A stretch of DNA of 5,778 bases. Source: Thermoplasmata archaeon (GTDB taxonomy: Archaea > Thermoplasmatota > Thermoplasmata > Thermoplasmatales > Thermoplasmataceae). Shown here piece after piece: positions 1 to 3,768 of the stretch; the stretch's first letter is position 1; each line of letters opens with the position of its first letter. Made by a program: the position numbers and the translations under genes. The DNA lies in the NCBI GenBank assembly GCA_021845325.1, contig JAKBRR010000132.1, positions 1 to 5,778 on the forward strand, read 5' to 3'. The notes below the pieces were generated by a model. The model ran no database searches, was not told where the DNA came from, and saw only the letters and a program-made list of their open reading frames with translations.

Positions 1-33
1 TCTCACTTAATAGTTTCAACATAATTATAACCT

Positions 34-120
34 TTAACCATTAATTATCCTTTCTAATAAGAAAATTTTTGATTTTGTTATCCCATTCATGTGGGACGCC
101 CATCTATTTTGTGTAGTCAT
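34..120 (-). CDS. Possible 28-residue peptide, doubtful
   Basis: This short frame begins with an ATG that overlaps the TGA stop of the next frame upstream (ATGA at 117-120), the arrangement used for translational coupling. It encodes about 28 residues starting MTTQNRWASH and ending LLERIING, then TAA. No domain, signal peptide or membrane segment is visible. The only support is the ATGA overlap and its position downstream of the methyltransferase on the same strand. A frame this short can easily arise by chance in AT-rich DNA. It could also be a remnant of a larger decayed gene. I do not recognise it. Confidence 0.15.
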   Translation of the reverse strand: MTTQNRWASHMNGITKSKIFLLERIING

Positions 121-248
121 ATCTTATTTATCCAGGCGACCCCATAGAGATACCATCCACATGTACCATCCTGCATTTTCAAAGGCTCTTTGAGATTGAT
201 TGAATCAATGAACTTCATTATGGGTTCCTGATAGATATGACCTGTCAA
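117..248 (-). CDS. Possible 43-residue hypothetical protein or gene remnant
   Basis: The frame is open from a TAG at 279-281 to a TGA at 117-119, downstream of the methyltransferase gene on the same strand. A TTG at 246-248 gives 43 residues; an ATG at 216-218, with a partial AGGA seven bases ahead, gives 33. The product reads like real protein, with a C-terminal stretch MQDGTCGWYLYGVAWINKI rich in Gly, Trp and Tyr, but contains no motif I recognise. It may be the C-terminal remnant of a larger gene, because the reading frame is closed 30 bases upstream while a different frame is open there. The ATGA overlap with the next frame (34-120) mildly favours real translation. Low confidence. Confidence 0.28.
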   Translation of the reverse strand: MTGHIYQEPIMKFIDSINLKEPLKMQDGTCGWYLYGVAWINKI

Positions 249-300
249 TAATATCTTAATGGCCCATTTTAATTCCGACTAATCTCTTGAATGCTACATA

Positions 301-1059
301 CTATAGATACTTCCACCAGTACCCGCATCCCCATTTCCTTGTACCGTTGTGATCAAGTGGATTTGGGTATTCGATCACCTTCTGAGGTTTTCCAAATATT
401 TCCTCCATGCCCTGATCGAAAGATGACAGGTTAAGCAGATATGAACCCGGATGATTGTCCATGCACACCTTCAAATCCCTGAGATCATCTAAGGTGAAAC
501 TGCGCCTGTATTTCCTTCCGGATGAAAGATACGGTGGATCCAGATAGAACAGCACCAGGGGTTTTGAGTATTTTTTCATAAGGCCTCTGAAATCCATGTT
601 CTCTATGGTCCACTCCCTGACGTATACAAAATTCTCTATAGTGAATCTTGACATACGCGTACTTCCCTTGAACCTCCTGCCGAACGATCTCCCGTCCCCC
701 ATGAAAGAATAGGTCTGAAGATAAATAAGCTTGAAGGCAGTGTCAACATCATTAAGGTACTTTGAATCCCGCAGCTCCATAAATGCCTTCTCATGGGCAA
801 ATGCAAGTCTAAGTTTTCTTGTGAGTGCCAATCTTTTTGCAGGATCTTGGAGAACCTTGAATGTAATATAGAGATCGTCATCCAGGTCATTGTAGACCTT
901 GCCCTTCCGCCATTCATCAGGAATGTTCAGCAGCACCTTTCCAGAACCGCCAAAGACGTCCACAACGATATCAAATGAATCCCTGTGGTCTTCCATAACG
1001 GCCAGAATATCCTTAAGTTGGTTGAACTTTCCACCATAGTACCTGAACACTGATTTCAT
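301..1059 (-). CDS. Dam-like DNA adenine N6-methyltransferase (D12 class)
   Basis: This is a complete 252-residue DNA methyltransferase that would transfer a methyl group from S-adenosylmethionine to the N6 of adenine. Visible motifs are an N-terminal RYYGGK (residues 6-11, the usual family start), motif I DVFGGSGKVLLN (34-45) for cofactor binding, the acidic NDLDDD after the next strand (58-63), and the catalytic motif IV DPPY (174-177). Between motif I and DPPY lies a basic region (FGRRFKGSTRMSR, 126-138), the usual place for target recognition. Length is normal for the family (about 240-300), so it looks intact. The ATG at 1057-1059 starts directly before the RYYGGK motif. No endonuclease gene adjoins it, so it appears to be an orphan methyltransferase. 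The target is unknown; GATC is common in this class but cannot be read from the sequence. The divergent neighbour is a small regulator, and shared dyads lie between them. Confidence 0.93.
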   Translation of the reverse strand: MKSVFRYYGGKFNQLKDILAVMEDHRDSFDIVVDVFGGSGKVLLNIPDEWRKGKVYNDLDDDLYITFKVLQDPAKRLALTRKLRLAFAHEKAFMELRDSKYLNDVDTAFKLIYLQTYSFMGDGRSFGRRFKGSTRMSRFTIENFVYVREWTIENMDFRGLMKKYSKPLVLFYLDPPYLSSGRKYRRSFTLDDLRDLKVCMDNHPGSYLLNLSSFDQGMEEIFGKPQKVIEYPNPLDHNGTRKWGCGYWWKYL

Positions 1060-1078
1060 GATTGCTGTTTACGCAATC
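1060..1078. promoter_or_regulatory. Inverted repeat at the methyltransferase start, candidate operator
   Basis: GATTGC (1060-1065) and GCAATC (1073-1078) form a perfect 6-bp inverted repeat with a 7-base spacer, ending exactly at the methyltransferase ATG. Read on the minus strand, its first half lies in ATTGCGTAA, which nearly repeats the ATTGCGCAA found 34 bases away. The element covers the expected transcription start, so a bound repressor would block initiation. The operator role is inferred. Confidence 0.45.
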
Positions 1079-1088
1079 ATTTCCTGCT

Positions 1089-1097
1089 TAAATTATT
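1089..1097 (-). promoter_or_regulatory. TATA-like box for the methyltransferase gene
   Basis: The minus strand reads GAAATAATTTAAG here, with an AATAATTTA core about 34 bases from the ATG. This predicts a start site near 1067 and a leader of under ten bases. No clear ribosome binding site is present. The box is weak, but it is the best candidate in the 87-base gap. Confidence 0.4.
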
Positions 1098-1102
1098 TCT
1101 GG

Positions 1103-1110
1103 TTGCGCAA
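1103..1110. promoter_or_regulatory. TTGCGCAA palindrome between divergent promoters, candidate operator
   Basis: This perfect 8-bp palindrome sits between the TATA-like boxes of the divergent methyltransferase and regulator genes. Extended by one base it reads TTGCGCAAT, and its half-site TTGC is the same as in the inverted repeat at 1060-1078. One regulator, most simply the adjacent winged-helix protein, could bind both sites and control both genes. That link is inferred from position and sequence similarity. Confidence 0.45.
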
Positions 1111-1113
1111 TAG

Positions 1114-1123
1114 AAAATTATTA
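1114..1123 (+). promoter_or_regulatory. TATA-like box for the winged-helix regulator
   Basis: AAAATTATTA lies with its centre about 28 bases before the GTG start at 1147, preceded by an A-rich TFB-element-like stretch. This spacing predicts transcription beginning at or very near the start codon, a leaderless message, which fits the absence of a ribosome binding site. Confidence 0.5.
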
Positions 1124-1146
1124 GGTCTACTTAGTCATGCTAAAAT

Positions 1147-1428
1147 GTGGAAACTCTTAAGTTATTGGAAAAGCAGTCAGGTTTTCTTAGACTCATATCT
1201 TACCTTCATAAGGAAGGGGAAACACAGATAACAGCAATAATCGAAAAAACTGATATCCCGGTCCATCAGCTCTATTCCAGCATAGAAAAAGGGAAGAGTA
1301 TTGGGATTATAAAAACAAGAGTGGATACTAAATCATATCCAAATAAAAACATGATAAGCTTAACGGATAAAGGCAAAAAAATAGGAGAAAAAATATTGGA
1401 AATTATAGAATTGGTCAATTCAGATTAA
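1147..1428 (+). CDS. Small winged helix-turn-helix transcriptional regulator
   Basis: This 93-residue protein has the pattern of a single winged-helix DNA-binding domain. A first helix (about 15-23, RLISYLHKEG) is followed by a short helix with TQITAIIEKT (27-35), a recognition helix DIPVHQLYSSIEKGKSIG (36-53), a basic beta wing (IIKTRVDTKSYPNKNMISLT, 54-73), and a closing helix (KGKKIGEKILEII, 75-87). The LTDKGKKI after the wing is typical of MarR/PadR-like regulators. Length suits a minimal one-domain archaeal regulator, probably dimeric. The GTG at 1147 is the first start after an in-frame TAA at 1141-1143, and a TATA-like box is spaced for a leaderless transcript. It runs divergently from the methyltransferase, with dyad sites between them, so it may regulate that gene and itself. 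The 3' end overlaps the convergent gene by 9 bases. The exact family is uncertain. Confidence 0.75.
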   Translation: METLKLLEKQSGFLRLISYLHKEGETQITAIIEKTDIPVHQLYSSIEKGKSIGIIKTRVDTKSYPNKNMISLTDKGKKIGEKILEIIELVNSD

Positions 1429-1620
1429 GTTCATTTCCTGAAGCAGATCCTTTGCCCTTTCACTGGCCACATGTGATATTACGTAATTGAATCTTTCCTC
1501 AATTTTCATTATGAGATCTTCCCTGGTCTCAGTCTCTTCTATGGCTTTCTTGAAAATGGCATAATCCACATCAAATTGATCCTTTCTACCTGTAACGTAT
1601 TCTTTCTCAAATTTATTCAT
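1420..1620 (-). CDS. Small charged helical protein of unknown function, second of a coupled pair
   Basis: I do not recognise this 66-residue protein. It is highly charged and predicted helical, with no membrane segment or signal. Its ATG overlaps the TGA of the upstream gene (TCAT at 1617-1620 on the plus strand, ATGA on the minus), so the two are almost certainly co-translated. The N-terminal half resembles that neighbour: both begin M-x3-EK, have a Gly five or six residues later, and share a helix ending (D)-L/F-I-x2-I-E/R-E-x-F (EDLIMKIEERF here, EDFISNIRELF there). This suggests tandem duplication. The extra C-terminal segment SERAKDLLQEMNLI is absent from the partner. Its last codons overlap the convergent winged-helix gene by 9 bases. 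A role with the partner, for example as a heterodimer, is only a guess. Confidence 0.6.
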   Translation of the reverse strand: MNKFEKEYVTGRKDQFDVDYAIFKKAIEETETREDLIMKIEERFNYVISHVASERAKDLLQEMNLI

Positions 1621-1793
1621 AACAGTATCGACTCTTCCGTCTTTTTGAACAACTCCCTTATGTTGCTTATGAAATCTTCATAATCACTGCTCTGCCTTGC
1701 AGCATCCTCAATCAGCTCCCTGTCATTTTCGGCACGGTCATTCCAACCTGCCCTGTATCCATTCTTCCTCAGAGCTTTCTCATGCTCTGTCAT
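1617..1793 (-). CDS. Small charged protein of unknown function, first of a coupled pair
   Basis: This small charged, probably helical protein is 58 residues long from the start chosen here. I do not recognise its family. Starts at 1845-1847 (76 residues) and 1818-1820 (67) are also in frame. I prefer the ATG at 1791-1793 for two reasons. The product then begins MTEHEKALRKNG, which lines up from residue 1 with MNKFEKEYVTG of the next gene. Also, the best TATA box (TATACAAATTTTA, 1828-1840) would lie inside the coding region of the longer forms. Later sequence includes NDRAENDRELIEDAA and the helix YEDFISNIRELFKKT. The TGA overlaps the ATG of the following gene, indicating a two-gene operon. 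No membrane segment is seen. The pair could be a small DNA-binding or antitoxin-like module, but nothing in the sequence proves this. Confidence 0.55.
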   Translation of the reverse strand: MTEHEKALRKNGYRAGWNDRAENDRELIEDAARQSSDYEDFISNIRELFKKTEESILL

Positions 1794-1827
1794 GGTATCC
1801 AATGTTTTCTGTTCTCTCATCAAACCT

Positions 1828-1840
1828 GTAAAATTTGTAT
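1828..1840. promoter_or_regulatory. TATA-like box, possibly serving both directions
   Basis: The plus strand reads TAAAATTTGTATA and the minus strand TATACAAATTTTA. On the minus strand it could drive the two small coupled genes, with a start near 1809 and a leader of about 16 bases. On the plus strand it lies about 22 bases before the GTG at 1855. Its near-symmetry means direction cannot be decided by eye. Confidence 0.4.
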
Positions 1841-1854
1841 ACAGCATATGTTTT

Positions 1855-2031
1855 GTGGATGCCCTGAAAAATGAGAAAAAAGAGAGTTTAAGGATATGGA
1901 AAGATATCCTGCCCCCTCTTCAGAATGTTACGAACTTTTTATTTTCCCCTGTCCATATTTCATATAAGACCAATAAATTCGATGTCATAGGAAAAGCATC
2001 TGTTGGAGATGGCTATGTAGGGGCAAAATAA
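1855..2031 (+). CDS. Possible 58-residue hypothetical protein, doubtful
   Basis: The frame is open from before 1800, but the upstream part lies antisense to the coupled pair, so a GTG at 1855 is the sensible start. A TATA-like box lies about 22 bases upstream. The product is soluble and mixed in character (IWKDILPPLQNV in the middle, KFDVIGKASVGDGYVGAK at the end), without a recognisable domain. It ends one base before the convergent AbrB-type gene. It could be a real small gene, the remnant of a larger one, or chance. It is kept because the space between the flanking genes is otherwise unexplained and the composition is protein-like. Confidence 0.3.
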   Translation: MDALKNEKKESLRIWKDILPPLQNVTNFLFSPVHISYKTNKFDVIGKASVGDGYVGAK

Positions 2032-2032
2032 C

Positions 2033-2194
2033 CTATTTCATCTTCTGGATGATTATTTTACCATCCATTTCATAGAAGCCTATTGTGCATTTTTCTTCAT
2101 CTATATCAAGCATTTTCCAAAGACTTTTCGGCAACGTAATATTCAATGAATATCCATTCTTTGAAACATGTGAGATGTCTATTAAATGTGGCAT
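2033..2194 (-). CDS. AbrB/SpoVT-type DNA-binding protein
   Basis: This 53-residue protein matches the swapped-hairpin AbrB fold found in many archaeal regulators and antitoxins: an opening strand LIDISHVSKNGYSLNITLP (residues 4-22), the helix KSLWKMLDID (23-32), and closing strands CTIGFYEMDGKIIIQKM (36-52). The features S-K-N-G-x-S-L-x-I-T-L-P-K and the terminal DGKIIIQKM are diagnostic. It would act as a dimer binding DNA through the loops. The frame extends upstream to 2353, but that addition shows no domain, overlaps the terminator and the next gene, and is Cys/Phe-rich. The ATG at 2192-2194 is preferred because TTAATATAT sits about 22 bases ahead, fitting a leaderless start. No toxin gene adjoins it, so antitoxin versus stand-alone regulator is unresolved. 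Confidence 0.8.
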   Translation of the reverse strand: MPHLIDISHVSKNGYSLNITLPKSLWKMLDIDEEKCTIGFYEMDGKIIIQKMK

Positions 2195-2211
2195 TAATGG
2201 GAATAATGAGG

Positions 2212-2220
2212 ATATATTAA
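2212..2220 (-). promoter_or_regulatory. TATA box for the AbrB-type gene
   Basis: The minus strand reads TTAATATAT, centred about 22 bases before the ATG at 2194. This strong match, at the spacing for a leaderless message, is the main reason for choosing the short start of the AbrB-type protein. Confidence 0.6.
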
Positions 2221-2249
2221 TTCGTATTTGCGATTTACAGTAAGATTTC

Positions 2250-2280
2250 AAAAAACATCGAGTTGGGACTTTAGTCCCAA
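2250..2280 (-). terminator. Hairpin plus T-run terminator after the membrane-protein gene
   Basis: TTGGGACT (2263-2270) and AGTCCCAA (2273-2280) are perfect inverted repeats; as RNA this gives about a 7-bp stem with a four-base loop. On the minus strand it is followed, after eight bases, by six Ts (2255-2250). It lies about 57 bases past the membrane-protein stop and ahead of the AbrB-type promoter, so it separates the two genes. Archaeal termination relies mainly on the U-tract, so the hairpin may instead or also be a protein-binding dyad. Confidence 0.55.
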
Positions 2281-2336
2281 GACTTTTAAAGAAATTCTCG
2301 CATATCATCAGTCCATTCTCAGAATTACAAAGATTT

Positions 2337-2528
2337 CTATGCGAATATTTCAATTATTATTGCTACATACACAAACACGGCAAGTAACTCCAAAGCTAAC
2401 ATTTCTGGATAGTAACTTGAAGAATGATATACTTGATTCAACGAAATTACTAGTACTATAACCATGAATCCAATTATACCAATATTCAAGATAACATGTT
2501 CCTGTATGTTCTCAATTAACTCTCTCAT
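2337..2528 (-). CDS. Small two-helix membrane protein of unknown function
   Basis: This 63-residue protein has two hydrophobic segments, about residues 12-31 (VILNIGIIGFMVIVLVISLN) and 42-62 (containing LALELLAVFVYVAIIIEIF). They are joined by a short polar loop with QVYHSSSYYPE, and the protein opens with a charged amphipathic stretch MRELIENIQEH. It is therefore expected to sit in the cytoplasmic membrane as a hairpin. No family is recognised. The gene is well supported by its control signals: GGAGGTGA four bases before the ATG, a strong TATA box further upstream, and a terminator-like hairpin downstream. The strong ribosome binding site is unusual beside apparently leaderless neighbours and suggests efficient translation. 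A toxin-like or stress membrane peptide is possible but not shown. The AbrB-type gene downstream has its own promoter. Confidence 0.72.
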   Translation of the reverse strand: MRELIENIQEHVILNIGIIGFMVIVLVISLNQVYHSSSYYPEMLALELLAVFVYVAIIIEIFA

Positions 2529-2532
2529 TTTT

Positions 2533-2540
2533 TCACCTCC
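2533..2540 (-). promoter_or_regulatory. Near-perfect ribosome binding site
   Basis: The minus strand reads GAAGGAGGTGAAAAA immediately before the ATG at 2526-2528, placing GGAGG seven bases from the start. It is the only strong Shine-Dalgarno sequence in the window and fixes the start of the membrane-protein gene. Confidence 0.8.
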
Positions 2541-2576
2541 TTCTATTTATATCTCGGCATTTACTTTTTCATAAAC

Positions 2577-2590
2577 TAAAATATTTTATA
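2577..2590 (-). promoter_or_regulatory. TATA box for the membrane-protein gene
   Basis: The minus strand reads TATAAAATATTTTA. A start about 26 bases downstream would fall near 2558-2560, giving a leader of about 30 bases that contains the ribosome binding site. Box, leader and binding site together form a coherent promoter unit. Confidence 0.6.
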
Positions 2591-2591
2591 C

Positions 2592-2617
2592 ATCAATAAC
2601 AAAAATCAATAACAAAA
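2592..2617. repeat. Two tandem copies of a 13-base repeat
   Basis: ATCAATAACAAAA occurs twice, back to back, directly upstream of the membrane-protein promoter, and is followed by more As. It may be simple slippage in AT-rich DNA or a paired activator site. The sequence does not decide. Confidence 0.6.
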
Positions 2618-2755
2618 AAAAGAACTCTAGTTACATATCAAGTAGCAATATTAACGACAATTAATTTCAATTTGTATTTTAGTAAATTTAAAATTTGTAA
2701 CTCACGCACTTCAATATACACCTTTTTTTTGTGGACCACCTCGTTTGCACCGAAG
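2618..2755. other. AT-rich intergenic stretch without a supported gene
   Basis: This part of the 533-base gap between the membrane-protein and NYN genes is very AT-rich: 2581-2680 has 19 G/C in 100. A 45-codon minus-strand frame (2638-2775) exists but has no promoter, no ribosome binding site, and a Leu/Ile/Lys/Val composition expected from AT-rich DNA. A small dyad GTGGACCAC (2731-2739) follows eight Ts. I see no gene here. Confidence 0.5.
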
Positions 2756-2783
2756 AACAGAATTATATATAACATTTTCTGTT
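2756..2783. promoter_or_regulatory. TATA box framed by a 7-bp inverted repeat
   Basis: AACAGAA (2756-2762) and TTCTGTT (2777-2783) are perfect inverted repeats enclosing TTATATATAA (2763-2772), the strongest TATA-like sequence in the gap. A dimeric regulator bound to the arms would cover the TATA box. The likely plus-strand transcript would start near 2793 and contain no sizeable frame, which points to a small RNA. A minus-strand use is also possible because TATATATA is symmetrical. Confidence 0.4.
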
Positions 2784-2789
2784 AGTGAG

Positions 2790-2922
2790 CTACAAGTACG
2801 CCTCTATTAGACATTAAGTGAGCCTCTTCGTCACCTTTTAATAAGACTACCTTGCTGGATCCTTAAACGGATTGGTAAATTAGACACCAAGTTTGTTTTA
2901 CATGTGCGATTTTTAATTTTTT
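2790..2922 (+). ncRNA. Candidate small non-coding RNA
   Basis: A local GC island (40 G/C in 2781-2880, against 19 in 2581-2680 and 26 in 2901-3000) follows a TATA box and ends in two T-runs (2910-2914 and 2917-2922) that could terminate transcription. Short potential stems are AAGTGA with TCAC-c-TT (2816-2837), ATCC with GGAT (2859-2872), and TTGGT with ACCAA (2872-2890). Only tiny frames are present (10 and 7 codons from GTGs at 2785 and 2818). The stems are short and could be chance, and no known RNA family is recognised. It does not look like a tRNA, because no T-loop motif or acceptor stem was found. Confidence 0.25.
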
Positions 2923-3015
2923 AATAGATTGACATATTAAGTCATTTTAGGCCAGAACACATAATTGCAATATTAAAAAATCCTATGTTTCAGCTTATTC
3001 ATAATTTCTGCATTC
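2923..3015. other. AT-rich stretch upstream of the NYN gene
   Basis: No gene is seen. The only structure noticed is TGAC-7-GTCA (2930-2944), a 4-bp dyad about 75 bases before the NYN promoter. It is too short to claim as an operator. Confidence 0.35.
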
Positions 3016-3024
3016 TTTTATATG
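3016..3024 (+). promoter_or_regulatory. TATA box for the NYN nuclease gene
   Basis: TTTTATATG is centred about 43 bases before the GTG at 3063 and about 30 before an out-of-frame ATG at 3050. A start near 3046 would leave a leader of about 17 bases. The mismatch between this spacing and the GTG raises doubt about the N-terminus. Confidence 0.5.
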
Positions 3025-3062
3025 TCCTATGAAGATTTGGTTTAGAATCATGGATAAGCTCT

Positions 3063-3614
3063 GTGGTTCTGGTCGGTGAAGATTTGAATAATGATAAGGC
3101 AGCAGTTTTGATAGATAACTCATACTTACAAAAGGAAGTAATTGACGGCCTCAAAGGAAGAAACGGAAAGTTTCAGCTTGATTACAAGGAATTGAGTGAC
3201 AACCTATGCAGAGAAATTGGAGCCGAGCGTTTCAGAACATATATTTATGATGTGAATCTGGCGAGCAACAAAAATTTCTTGACGTCATTGAGCCTTCAAG
3301 ATAATTTTGAGATTCGTACTGGGAAACTTCAGGAAAATGAGAGGGGATTCCAGCAGAAGCAAGTAGACATCCTATTAGCTATAGATATGATCAAACTAGC
3401 CCTTAAAAATAAAATTCAGCACCTAATACTGATTACAGGAGACAGCGATTTTGTGCCTGCTGTACAGTATGTGAAGGAGGAGGGAGTGTTGGTACATCTT
3501 AGGCATGCAGAAAAGACTTGGAGCAAAGAGCTCTCCCAGACATGTGATTCAAGCAGACAGCTTTCTTCAGGTGTATTGATAGAGTTTGATGGAAAGCGCG
3601 GATATAGTCGGTGA
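3063..3614 (+). CDS. NYN-domain (PIN-like, LabA/DUF88-type) nuclease
   Basis: This 183-residue protein spans essentially one NYN domain, a metal-dependent PIN-like fold usually acting on RNA. Motifs in order are the first strand with its acidic site (AAVLIDNSYL, residues 13-22, Asp18-Asn19), YDVN (62-65), KQVDILLAIDM (99-109) with Asp102 and Asp108, and the hallmark ITGDSDFVPAVQYV (124-137) with Asp127 and Asp129. The fold closes with GVLVHLRHAE (141-150) and a final helix. All expected acidic metal ligands are present, so it should be active. GTG at 3063 is the only suitable in-frame start after a TGA at 3030-3032, but an ATG at 3050 in another frame fits the promoter better. A T-run follows the gene. 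HsdM begins 154 bases downstream, so this may be an accessory effector of the restriction locus. That role is inferred from position only. Confidence 0.85.
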   Translation: MVLVGEDLNNDKAAVLIDNSYLQKEVIDGLKGRNGKFQLDYKELSDNLCREIGAERFRTYIYDVNLASNKNFLTSLSLQDNFEIRTGKLQENERGFQQKQVDILLAIDMIKLALKNKIQHLILITGDSDFVPAVQYVKEEGVLVHLRHAEKTWSKELSQTCDSSRQLSSGVLIEFDGKRGYSR

Positions 3615-3635
3615 GTGACAAGCTTATTACCTCAA

Positions 3636-3642
3636 TTTTTTT
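3636..3642 (+). terminator. T-run terminator after the NYN gene
   Basis: Seven consecutive Ts lie 22 bases past the NYN stop codon, the kind of U-tract that ends archaeal transcripts. If used, the NYN gene is transcribed separately from hsdM and hsdS. Confidence 0.4.
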
Positions 3643-3684
3643 AAGACACCAAACTATTAATATATGTAATTGAAGGAAAGTTAC

Positions 3685-3697
3685 TATAAAAATATAA
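3685..3697 (+). promoter_or_regulatory. TATA-like box upstream of hsdM, first of two candidates
   Basis: TATAAAAATATAA is a better sequence match than the second candidate but lies about 78 bases before the hsdM ATG, predicting a leader of roughly 50 bases. The second candidate, AAAATGTAAAAG (3737-3748), is a poorer match at the correct distance for a leaderless start. Both may be used. Confidence 0.35.
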
Positions 3698-3702
3698 TTT
3701 TT

Positions 3703-3730
3703 ACCGGTTATGTCACTCCTGACAATCGGT
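3703..3730. promoter_or_regulatory. Imperfect hairpin/dyad ahead of hsdM
   Basis: ACCGGTTATGTCA (3703-3715), a four-base loop CTCC, and TGACAATCGGT (3720-3730) can pair into an 11-bp stem containing one G-U pair and a two-base bulge. It lies over the start expected from the TATA box at 3685, or just upstream of the second box at 3737. It is therefore a candidate operator or, in a leader transcript, a structured element controlling methyltransferase expression. The sequence alone does not decide between DNA and RNA function. Confidence 0.4.
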
Positions 3731-3768
3731 CATGGCAAAATGTAAAAGTTACCAAATCATACTAATAT

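Noticed and set aside
636..917. 93-residue frame on the minus strand
   Set aside because: It lies wholly inside the methyltransferase gene in another frame; the methyltransferase motifs show which frame is real.
793..978. 61-residue frame on the plus strand
   Set aside because: Antisense to the methyltransferase, with no domain or promoter of its own.
2195..2353. N-terminal extension of the AbrB-type frame to 106 residues
   Set aside because: The added 53 residues show no domain, cross the terminator hairpin and overlap the upstream gene; a TATA box supports the internal ATG.
2228..2461. 77-residue frame on the plus strand
   Set aside because: Antisense to the membrane-protein gene and the terminator, without a promoter or domain.
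2638..2775. 45-residue frame on the minus strand in the large gap
   Set aside because: No promoter or ribosome binding site, and a composition (Leu, Ile, Lys, Val, Asn) expected from AT-rich non-coding DNA.
2785..2838. Two GTG-AGC mini-frames in succession (10 and 7 codons)
   Set aside because: Too short to support as peptides; they fall inside the candidate small RNA.
3613..3718. GAGTGACA and TGTCACTC, an 8-bp inverted repeat 90 bases apart
   Set aside because: Wide spacing makes a chance match plausible in this gap, and the second arm is better explained by the local hairpin at 3703-3730.
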